NCBI GenBank assembly: GCA_011009095.1
Contig: VTPC01003925.1
Location: 1 to 64,000 of the forward strand
Reading direction: 5' to 3'
DNA from: Ignelater luminosus
Taxonomy: Eukaryota > Arthropoda > Insecta > Coleoptera > Elateridae
DNA: 64,000 bases
Below the pieces are notes generated by a model. The model saw only the letters and a list, made by a program, of their open reading frames with translations, had not been told where the DNA came from and made no database searches. Positions 46,150 through 55,800 of this stretch are shown here, piece after piece. The position numbers and the translations under genes are program-made. Numbering within the stretch: the stretch's first letter is position 1; every line of letters starts with the position of its first letter.

Positions 46150-47300
46150 TCACAGTAGATAATTGTTGTCCACCAAGCCCGTACAGGCCTATTGCTTGAT
46201 AGAACAAGCGTATCAAAGGGCCAGAAAGTCTTTTTTTAGGCATAGCCATTTTTTAGGATTTGGAAGCTACTCCCCGATTTTAATGTTCTTGTTCATATGA
46301 TCCCCCTGTAGCCCAATATAAGGACTCTGCCCTTGGTGCTCGGAATAAAAAAAATTGAGTAGCAGGACTATTTTTGGGAATATCCCGCCATTGTTTTAAT
46401 CTAAACAACGTTGAGTTTGACCGTTGACGTTAATCAACGGTTTGACTTTATAGGAGCGTGTAAGAGGTGGGGGCTATTTGAGATGTTCATTCGCCCTGTG
46501 TACAATAACTACCAAAAAGAAATTCCTCCCATTTCAATGGCGGCGTTAGGCAATTTTCAAATGTGAACAAAAAAAACTTGTAGACCGAAATCAAAAAGAG
46601 TAAGCAGAATGAAATTTGTCATGTATACTTAGTGAAAGGCTAGAAACTGAGAAAAAGATACCCAAGACTAAATTTTTATGCTATGTTTGTCAGAGACATT
46701 TTTGTATAGAGTGTTTCTTTAAGATTCACAGTTGTAAACTCCAGTAAAATGGTTTCCTTTTAATTAAATTGTGTAGAATTGTTCACTATAATCTTGGTTT
46801 GATTTCTCAACACTTTATTTCTGTATCTTATCTTCATTTTTGTAGTTTTCGAAGTTTATAGTAACTAGTTAGTAAAATTTTCTGTTAGGATATTGAGAAT
46901 AATTAAAATGTTCTCTTGTATTTTTGTACAAGTTATCTTTACTAACGTTTATTTGCAATAAAATACATTTTTAAAGATTCATCTGTGATCTTGGTTACAT
47001 TATTCGCAATTTTGTTTAGAAATATCTACCGTTACAAAAATTGAAAAAAAAACCAATTTTAAGTTCTGATGCCCAACTTATTGTGTGTGCACAGCACTCA
47101 GAGGCCAAGCATAGAAAATTGATCCCTGACAGGTCGGGAATCTCGTTTGCAAGCGATTATGGGTGACGGACGTGGTGCACCACGGCTGTGAACAAGAAAA
47201 ATGCCGGAATTCATGCGTTGTCCACCGCGGCTATTAGATTAGATCTTATTTTCTGGTTTGGTGGACAACTTATATCAGCCCCGACACTTTATGTGTTAAA
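46150..47300 (+). mobile_element. Decayed piggyBac-like transposase and flanks
   Basis: Around 46455-46560 a frame reads KRWGLFEMFIRPVYNNY, like the conserved tryptophan-rich helix near the end of piggyBac transposases. At about 46663-46746 a frame reads KTKFLCYVCQRHFCIECFF then KIHS, close to the C-terminal cysteine-rich domain of that family. The two are in different frames with stops between. Inverted GTTGTCCACCAA motifs occur near 46163 and 47270, and a TTAA tetranucleotide lies near 47293, the target motif of piggyBac. The left boundary is uncertain. Confidence 0.55.
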
Positions 47301-47429
47301 GAGTTCATTGAGAGATTAGTAGGTGTCTGTCGGATTGGACAGGGTAGGTACAGATATCTTAAAAACTCAGTAAACTTTTGATGTTTAAATAAAATATTAA
47401 AATAAATACTAAAGGCGAATACAAATAAA

Positions 47430-47705
47430 GTAGGTTACTGCATCTATGTTACTGCAGTTCTGAAAGTATCAAACTATCAATCCGAAGGTCGTGGGTTCGA
47501 TCCCGGTCAAAGTGATGAGATTTTTCATGGATAAAAATCGTAAGAGGATATCATCTTCCAGACGGAATGTTAAAAATTCCTGCCGGGAGTTGAAATACCT
47601 ACTAAATTCTAGTCAGAAGCAAAATGCGAGCATATAGTAGTTGAAGCTATGAGCTCTAAGGGAACGGTGACTCAAAAGCCTCAGCAACAAAACAACAACA
47701 AAGTA
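47430..47705 (+). mobile_element. tRNA-derived SINE
   Basis: A degenerate tRNA head (ATCAAACTATCAATCCGAAG followed by a perfect B box GGTTCGATCCC at about 47493-47503) leads into an unrelated body (TCCAGACGG, CTGCCGGGAGTTGAAAT) and ends in an AACAAAACAACAACAAAG tail. Head, body and A-rich tail in this order define a SINE. Target duplications were not clear. Confidence 0.65.
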
Positions 47706-47736
47706 AAGACAATTTACAACATAAGTTACATACTTA

Positions 47737-48068
47737 CAGTATTCCAAAAGATATAGTGCGTTTATGACTTTGACTTCTTAAGTATTTCACAGCAGGTCCC
47801 TCATAAAAATCAACAAATACAAGTGGTGGCACGTGTCACAGACGATTGGGTAAACCAAGGACCGTATTGAAATAATTTATATTTTTAACATTTTAGTTTA
47901 AAAGTATTTACGAAAGTAAAACTTATCTCAATACGACCCTGTGTCCATGTTAGAAAAGGTCCTCACAGGTAAGCGGATTTATGACACCCTGCTGTGACGA
48001 ACTTGTAAAATTTACTGTAAGTTAAGTAGCAATTAAGTCATAAACGCACTATGTCTTTTGGAATACTA
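47737..48068. mobile_element. 332-bp MITE, TA target duplication (Tc1/mariner type)
   Basis: Terminal inverted repeats of about 32 bp (left CAGTATTCCAAAAGATATAG; the right end is the complement of TAGTATTCCAAAAGACATAG), both continuing GTGCGTTTATGACTT. TCACAGCAGG subterminal blocks also occur in inverted positions. TA at 47735-47736 and 48069-48070. No coding frame. Confidence 0.88.
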
Positions 48069-48325
48069 TACATGATTTTTCGTCAACCCTGCTCTTATCA
48101 TTTGGAAAATAAGAGTTCTGAACACCAATGACATTGTGTCAGTTTATAAATTAGGAAAATCTAATTATCAAGTTACAAGAGTTTACCGAGTTTACTGCAT
48201 GGATACAACATACACACGATATCATGAAGTTGAACATTTATAAATCAAACTAATTTTTTGTAAGATTGTATAGGGCCAACACTTAGTAAGTTTGATGTTA
48301 GATATAAAGTACACATGCTGCTACA

Positions 48326-49047
48326 CAGGGCCGGCTGGAAGTTTTGCGAGGCCCAGGGCAGCAAAATTTTGCGGGGCCCTTAAAATAAAAAAAGAAGAAA
48401 TTTTTTTAAACTAAATGTGTATCAGTTGCACAAGCACCAGNNNNNNNNNNNNNNNNNNNNNNNNNNNNNNNNNNNNNNNNNNNNNNNNNNNNNNNNNNNN
48501 NNNNNNNNNNNNNNNNNNNNNNNNNNNNNNNNNNNNNNNNNNNNNNNNNNNNNNNNNNNNNNNNNNNNNNNNNNNNNNNNNNNNNNNNNNNNNNNNNNNN
48601 NNNNNNNNNNNNNNNNNNNNNNNNNNNNNNNNNNNNNNNNNNNNNNNNNNNNNNNNNNNNNNNNNNNNNNNNNNNNNNNNNNNNNNNNNNNNNNNNNNNN
48701 NNNNNNNNNNNNNNNNNNNNNNNNNNNNNNNNNNNNNNNNNNNNNNNNNNNNNNNNNNNNNNNNNNNNNNNNNNNNNNNNNNNNNNNNNNNNNNNNNNNN
48801 NNNNNNNNNNNNNNNNNNNNNNNNNNNNNNNNNNNNNNNNGCAGATACTGTTTGGTTTAAATCAGTGTTAGGTTTTTCAGACATAGTTTAATTTGTTTAT
48901 TTTAAATATTTAGAGAAAATTAGAAATTTTATTTGTTCTGAACATATCGATACAAAGAATTAATTATTTTTCTCTAAGACGCGGGGCCCCAGCAAGTGCG
49001 GGGCCCTGGGCAGTTGCCCCGCAAACCCAGCTCTTCAGCCGGCCCTG
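48326..49047. mobile_element. hAT-type element with perfect 8-bp target duplication, interrupted by an assembly gap
   Basis: Begins CAGGGCCGGCTG and ends CAGCCGGCCCTG. Identical 8-mers CTGCTACA flank it at 48318-48325 and 49048-49055. GC-rich subterminal blocks (GGGGCCC, GCCCAGGGCAG) occur in both halves. The 400-bp N run (48441-48840) lies inside it, so the true length and any transposase are unknown; open frames through the Ns are artefacts. Confidence 0.92.
48441..48840. other. Assembly gap (400 N)
   Basis: A run of exactly 400 unknown bases, within a hAT element; the round size suggests an estimated or default gap length. Confidence 1.
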
Positions 49048-49213
49048 CTGCTACAAACACAAACAGCCAGACAGACTAATTATGCTGAACAGCTAATAGA
49101 TATCCTGTGATACATTACATTTTTACATCCTTGTAATAATAAACACAGACTATAGATATTTGACAGCAGTTGACTTGCAAATACAAGGCATCTGTAGAAC
49201 GAATGGAACAACC

Positions 49214-49251
49214 ATAGACAAAAGAATTATGTTATTATTCTTTTGTTTATG
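49214..49251. mobile_element. Tiny palindromic insertion flanked by 9-bp direct repeats
   Basis: A 38-bp near-palindrome (ATAGACAAAAGAATTATG against TTATTCTTTTGTTTATG) sits between two copies of GGAACAACC (49205-49213 and 49252-49260). Its ends match those of the 748-bp element at 36624-37371. It could be an extreme internal-deletion derivative. Confidence 0.55.
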
Positions 49252-49953
49252 GGAACAACCTTATAAAATCGTCGTTGCTACAAATAGCGAAGACTGAACA
49301 TCATGGCTTCTGATGATTGGTTGCTTATTCATTATATTAATCAAGTTAGCTGATTAGCATAACATTTTTATGGTTTTGATAATGATAATGGGTGTTTCAA
49401 AAATCTCGAAAACCGCGCCGCAGCTAGGAATTACGATTTACATATTTCGATTCCCTTGTAAAATACTATAATTTACTGTCATTCAAAAAAGTGCTATTTA
49501 AGATTTATTACTTGACAGACGTTTATTAGTCCACGAGTTGTTTTGATTTCGAAACAAAATCCTATTTTACTTACCCCTAAAATAAGCCAGATGCTTATTT
49601 TCTAGGTAATAGGGTAATAGCGACGCACTATGGCAAGGGCCTGAAGGCGTGCAGAGTTTTCTGAAATTTTCCAAATATTAAAATAAGCTCTGTCAAGTTC
49701 CTTTTTGTACGAGGGTACTTATGTGTAGTGCTTGGCGCAGCGCTGAGCTTTTCAGTCTTGTAAATCATGGGATGCAATTTTTACAAAAGAAATAACCAAC
49801 AACCACTGAGATCAATCATCATAACAAACCTTCTGGTATGGTTGCGGATCGATTCAAAATTATTTATGATTCCGTTTTTAATTTGTTTTTTATTTTGTCA
49901 AAGTAAGTAAAGTCAACTCTTATCACAACAATATTTTTTTTTCTAAAGAAAAA

Positions 49954-50098
49954 GTAGTAGCTGCGAGTCTAAACGATTTTGCTTCGCTTTTTACTATTTA
50001 AAACATTCATGTTTGTTATGCGTTTACGGCAATTAAAATTTTCTTTTAACTGACAATAACTGAAGACATAAACACTACTCAATGCGGTACGTTCTAAA
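49954..50098 (+). repeat. Direct repeat copy 1 (145 bp; core 139 bp)
   Basis: Nearly identical to 50530-50674 (about five differences in 145 bp), same orientation, offset exactly 576 bp. It may be a local duplication or the two ends of a small terminal-repeat retroelement; no primer-binding site or polypurine tract was evident. Confidence 0.9.
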
Positions 50099-50529
50099 GA
50101 AAATAAATTAATAATTTAAAAAAATACACAAAAGCAAATATTTTATGGTGATGGAAATATTTAAATCAACGTTTTCTTCGAAATTATAGGAGTTTCTAAA
50201 GAAATCTCCAATAAAATTTACAAATCGGAAATAGTTTATTGGTTTCAAGCTTCTTGGTAGACATAGTAAAAACAAAAATAAATAAATAAGTAAATAAATA
50301 ACATAATGTTCGTATAGAGGTGAATATAACATTAAACAAGTTTTTAAACGGGAACGAATGTTAAAGTCCGCATAATCTAATAAATTGCTTCAGAAATCTT
50401 GGGATAAGAAGAAATGTAGTTTTCTTTGAAGATTATTATGTTATTTTAAGTACGGAGGACCTGCAAAATTGCATATACGCGTTGCCTACGCATTTATTTG
50501 GCTTATATTTAGAATCTCAGCTGATTATT

Positions 50530-50674
50530 GTAGTTGCTGCGAGTCTAAATGATTTTGCTTCGCTTTTTACTATTTAAAACATTAATGTTTGTTATGCGTT
50601 TGCGGCAATTAAAATTTTCTTTTAACTGACAATAACTGAAGACATAAACACTACTCAATGCGGTACGTTATAAA
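50530..50674 (+). repeat. Direct repeat copy 2 (145 bp; core 139 bp)
   Basis: Second copy of the repeat at 49954-50098. Both start GTAGT then GCTGCGAGTCTAAA and end AATGCGGTACGTT. Confidence 0.9.
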
Positions 50675-50814
50675 TTACAAAAATGATACATATTAATGTT
50701 ATGCTTATGATGTACCTGTAATTTAGATTTTACGATAAGTTACCTTACAAAAGTCACAATATTTTGGTTTTATAACCAAATATGAAAATTATTTCTTTAT
50801 TTTCTTTTCAAATT

Positions 50815-51480
50815 TTCTAGAGTCGAATTCATATTCAAGTAAGGATTGCATTTTTGGGGTTGTTTAAGGAGTTCAGTTGGGACAGTTGGCAATGTTTTTA
50901 AAAATGATAACGATCAATCACTTAAAGGGAACCACCGAAAAATCTTAAAAATCGCTGAAGATGTAGCAAAAAGTAAAGAGTGGAGGGAAATCCCGGGTTC
51001 GGGCAAAATGCCAAAACCATGTATCCCATCTGCGACAGGTAGTAGCACCGAGATTATAAAAACCCCAGCATTTGCATCTGGCTAGCCGTCTGTTCAACAG
51101 CTCATCGTTGAGCTTCTCATGGGGTGCTAACCGCCCCATTCGTCGTTTTCGTTTTATTGTTACAAAGTGATCATCTAGTGACACTACCGGGACCACATTT
51201 TGTGTAGGGGTAAGTTTAGTGAAGTGCAGTGATACACCTGAGAACTTTTCCAAGTTGCCGACAAGGAAGATTTACCTTTTTTGGATTACTCCTTCTACTG
51301 ACAGTGGATTTTTTTATAACTAATTTTGAAAACAAAACTCGAGCGGACTGAGAAAGTATGTTTTCTTTGGGGGATTTTATCGTTTGTATATTGCCAGTAA
51401 TCTATTTTAAAATGTTGGGTCTAAATTAAACAAAATATAAAAACAAACGAAAGTTCGGAAAAAGATTTAAAAATGTTACG
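50815..51480. other. Unidentified tract with open frames on both strands
   Basis: The + frame 50846-51085 and the overlapping minus frame 50945-51253 are in a relatively G+C-rich patch. Neither resembles a family that I recognise; a decayed mobile element is the likely source. No splice model ties them to SERCA. Confidence 0.35.
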
Positions 51481-51499
51481 AGTAAGTTGTTACATAAGG

Positions 51500-52692
51500 T
51501 TGTCGTCGTCTATTTGCGTCCGGAGCGTCGGTTTTCGCGAGTTGTCATACGAGCCAACGCGCTATCTTTGTGCGGAATTTGTCGGGGACCTGCCGATTGG
51601 TCCATCCAACGAGCCCTTGCCAAAATAATTAGGAAAGTCGCGTCGGGATGTGCTAAAACCGTCCGCTGGCGCGCTGGCAATGCGCCCGCAACCCGGGAGG
51701 CTGCGCCAGTTGGTCATACGGCGCTTGACGTTTATACATTCTCAAAATAAAGTTGTAAGTTATGTAAACTAATAAATTCTGCAAATAATGCCCCTCTTAA
51801 ATTCATTATTTGCTTATTAAAAACTAGTCATAAAATTTTAGCGATTTTTAAATTACATGTTAGTTTATAATTTGGCGCCTTAACTGTATCGATCACGTGC
51901 TTGACCTCTAACCAATCGGTATCATCCACATGCTACAACGTTTCAATTGTTACAGAAACCAGAAACGTCAACTTCTCAGTAGTACTATCAGTTTTCCTGT
52001 TGCGTGGGGTTTTATTCAGCTTCTTTTCATTCGCGTTATTGGGCCTTTTTTTATTTGATAGAATAACAAAGTTAGGTTATAATAGTACAACTTCTGTCAC
52101 AATCGGAAGACGCCACGTTCACTTATGAATTACGATTAGCTCAAGTTAGTGTGTTTTGTGCCAAGTAGTGATACGACAAAAAGTATTTTTACGTTAGAAT
52201 AATGCCTTGTACGGGTTTTAAATGTCGAAAAAAATATTAGTGAAAAGTCTGTGTCAATTGGTGCTATAAGTTTTATTACAACACGGCGCACGTGAACAAT
52301 TTTTACTTGACAATATTTAATTTATTTATTCCTAGTAGTTGAAGGATTTATATGCTGTTTTTTTATAATACGGTGAGTGATTCAAATATATCGTACAGCC
52401 ACGCTATACTACTAGTTCTTTTACGAAAGCACTACGTCATTAAAATTAATGTAACATGCTAGGCAAAAACGAAAAATGCTTAGTTCGTGTAAATTAGTTT
52501 TTAATTAGAGAAATTTTTGTAAAAGTTATCACTGTACTATAATTTACAGTATTAAGGTTATGTAATTTAATTGTTTGACATAACCTCACTTTTTCAGTCC
52601 GTCTCTAGCTTAAATTTCTGAAGTACGTTTCGAATTAAAAATAATAATTTATTTCGTTAATTAAAAAATTTACAACGATCTATTCTGTTTAG
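51500..52692 (+). promoter_or_regulatory. Putative SERCA promoter and 5' untranslated region
   Basis: A CpG-rich island at about 51510-51730 stands out against the A+T-rich background and holds GATTGG (inverted CCAAT) near 51596; a second ACCAATCGG occurs near 51910. Two possible 5'-leader splice donors are seen, TT-GTAAGT near 51755 and a stronger CG-GTGAGT at 52371-52378. A consensus acceptor (TATTCTGTTTAG) ends at 52692, 17 bp before the SERCA start codon. A leader intron is therefore likely, but which donor is used cannot be decided from sequence. Confidence 0.6.
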
Positions 52693-52709
52693 AACCAAAA
52701 CCCAACACA

Positions 52710-52827
52710 ATGGAGGATGGCCACATGAAAACGGTGGACGAAGTAGTCAAATACTTCAGCGTAGATCCGGAACGGGGATTATCTTTAGATCAAGTTAAAA
52801 GAAATCAAGAAAAATATGGACCTAATG
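52710..52827 (+). CDS. SERCA: Sarco/endoplasmic reticulum Ca2+-ATPase, first coding exon (partial gene)
   Basis: The exon encodes 39 complete codons plus one base: MEDGHMKTVDEVVKYF, then DPERGLSLDQVKRN and KYGPN. This is the conserved N-terminus of insect SERCA (Ca-P60A), where MEDGH and DPERGL are near invariant and the next residues should be ELP. The exon ends at a good donor (GGTATG) in phase 1, consistent with the G of the following glutamate codon. SERCA is a P-type ATPase of the ER and SR membrane that pumps cytosolic Ca2+ into the lumen; this exon covers the start of the actuator domain only. The remaining exons lie beyond 64000, so the first coding intron is longer than 11 kb. Confidence 0.93.
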
Positions 52828-55800
52828 GTATGTTAAAATTGATAAACCTTTCTGTAGATGTAGGGGTGAATTTTTATTAGAAATGGCTATTCGGTTTTTC
52901 AGTGTTATTAGAAATAAAGAACTCGATAATTAATGTTGATTAATGAGCTCAGCTGTTCTTTACACGTGTATGTCATTTTTTGATAAATTTTTGAGGTTGA
53001 AAGTTTAATAAAAGTAATAGCTCATGTTTGGAAGTTTGGAATAAATTTAATATTTGTATGTGTCAATGTACAAATATCAATAAAGTTTCCTGGTTTGTAC
53101 TACATAGTAGTAAAGGCAATTTATCTGGTAATGATAATGGAACTGTTACCTTAATTATTATAATGGATACTTTTAAGGTTTGTTTTTACACGGTCATGTA
53201 AAATTAATTTTTTTTATAAATTCGTAAGCAAATAAAATTGAAAATCTTTGATAGAATTGAGTTTTTATGAACTTAGAAAGCTGTTCGATTCCCAAGATAT
53301 GGTTCAATAAGTTTTAGAGCTAAAATGAAAGGCAGAAAACTTGAAATATTCGGGATGAAGCTAAATTTGCGGACAGGATAAGGATTTATAGCGCGGACTT
53401 CTGATTGCAATAAATCAAGGGAAGTTTTTGGTTTGTATTGCAGAGAGGGATGTTGGAGATTCAGAATATGTATACGCATTTTTTATCGTTTTGAAGAACA
53501 CATAAAGTATGAATTGTAGAATTTGAAAGCGATTTAAATACATTTTTAATAAAATTCCAGGCGATTTCAGAATGATGTTGTAATAATTTATTTTTAATAT
53601 GTAAGGTATTTTATGGAATTTTCCAGTTATTTAGGGAAAGTTATTTATGGTATTATTATATTAAATTATCTTTAGGGGGGGAATTTAATTGAGGTCTTCT
53701 TTTTATATTTGTTTCTATTTGTACAGTTGCATATTAAATTGTAGAATGTAGCCGCGAATTATTTGTGTCGTATGAATTTGATATTCAAGGTAAAAGGCAA
53801 GTTCAATGCTTTTGTAATTAGAGACGTAAAATGTATCTGCGAAAGTTGCGCTTGTATAATTTTGAAATCGTCATTGTCAAGGAATCTTGAGACTGACGTC
53901 ATTGAATAAGAGAATAAAATTATGTGAAATTAGATTTTAGAATGTTTTACGTACACATTTAAATTAGGATTTTATGAAAATTCTAAAGAAAAGTCTCAAC
54001 TGGAAACTTTAATATTGATCTATTGATTATGTTTTGTTTTTGAAATTGCTTTATAAATGGCTTTTGTTTTAAAAAAAATGTTTTATAAAGTTTGAAGAAT
54101 ATCAACTACTAATTTATTATAAAACACGTTTTGACAGGCCGCAATTATTATTAGTAGGTTATCTAGCGCGTGTATGAGTGATTGCGATTTCATCATGTCA
54201 GTACATACTTAAATTTGTCAGGAGATAGTGAACACAATTGATTTCGCTTGTCACAAACTATCAATTTTTTTTTATTGCCAATCACACAAAATGAAAAATC
54301 GTAAACATTTACGTTTACCCGGTGAACTAATAAGCTGATAGTTATATTAAACAACATAAATTGTTGTTTATACAAAGTAAAGACGTTAAAATCATGTTTA
54401 TAACGCTTTTTTTCAGGTTTTAATGACCTTAAAGTTAGCTGTTAAAAGTCTTCTAGTTTACTTGTTAAACGCGACGATCAACTTTAAAGTTGGGTAGTGA
54501 AATTTTCTGGGTTCACTCGTAAAACAAGGTGGACAACGTTCTTTAAATTATGTTTTAAATGTTTACTCCTAAAAGTGAGTTGTAGGTATGTGAACATTTC
54601 CATCTTTAGTTAGTTACATAAAGAAAAACAGATAATGTACTCTCTAAATAAAAATGAAAACGTTGATTGACAGTTAACTATCGTCAGACTCAGAAGAAGA
54701 TAAACTTGACCGGATTTTTAAGAAACTTTTAAAAATACTTTATAGTTTGGCATAAATCCAGTGCAAAATGTAGCCAAGTTTTTTTCTTTTTCTTTGCAAT
54801 ATGTGTATAAAAAATTGTAAAAATTAGAAATTATTACACTTCAAGTACCTTCATGAAAAGTGAAATAGCACTTACATCTTAAATTTAACCATTCCGTAGT
54901 TTGGTTATTTGCTTTACAAAAATTTCATTCAACCTTTTTTTTCATTATGATCATTATGACTTTCTTCCACTGAATTCCTCATTTGATTTGTTTTCTACCA
55001 CCATATAATCATTAGTTAAAAAGAAGATTTAAAAATTCAAATTATCTTGCAATAATAGAAAAAGAAAAATAAATTCAAAGATATAAAAATAGTTTAAAAC
55101 ATCGGTCATTGTCAGATTAAAATAAGAAAAAAACGAACTAATAAATTTCAGAATTTAGAGGCATTTAAATGTTTTATTTACTATAATCCAACCTTGAAAA
55201 ACTTAAAATTAACCTCAACCAAACAATGATCAAAGTTAAAGAAATTCTGTTTGATTTTCAAAACATCTTATTGATTCTTTCTTTTTCTTCTGACATTAAT
55301 GTATCAATTATTTCCCAAGATAATTTGTTTTGCTTTTCAGAATTTCCGATACGAAAAATCCTTAATTTCAAAATTATTCGAGTTCATTCCACCTATATTG
55401 TAATTTAACGGTAGATACTTTTTTTTACAAAAGAAGCAACCGTTTCTGATTAAAATAGCTTTCCATTAAGATCAGTCAATCAAAGTGAAGCTTTTTGACG
55501 TAATGATTGCAATTACACGCGCGCAGAACCGCACAGATAAGCTTTTATTTTGTCCGTTTTTATGGTTGCTCCACTAACCAACTGTTTTAGTGATTTTTTT
55601 CTTCATTTTCATCTGACCACTCTATTTATAACTTGCAAAACAAGAAAAGTCGCGATAACTGTTTTAATGTTCAGCATTTTATTTTTTTTTAGAATTATTC
55701 TTAGTTTCGCACGCGAAATAATATTATAAAATAAAAAAAAAGAAATGAGCACGATTCTCAAAAATAGTAACGTAAAATGCGTCACACTTGGTGGTTTACA

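Noticed and set aside
48411-48891. Three open frames of about 150 codons across the N run
   Set aside because: They exist only because unknown bases contain no stop codons.
50846-51253. 79- and 102-codon overlapping frames
   Set aside because: Opposite-strand overlap and lack of any family resemblance; listed only as an unidentified tract.
51868-51885. TGGCGCC, resembling a tRNA-Lys primer-binding site
   Set aside because: The match is only seven bases and no flanking long terminal repeats were found.
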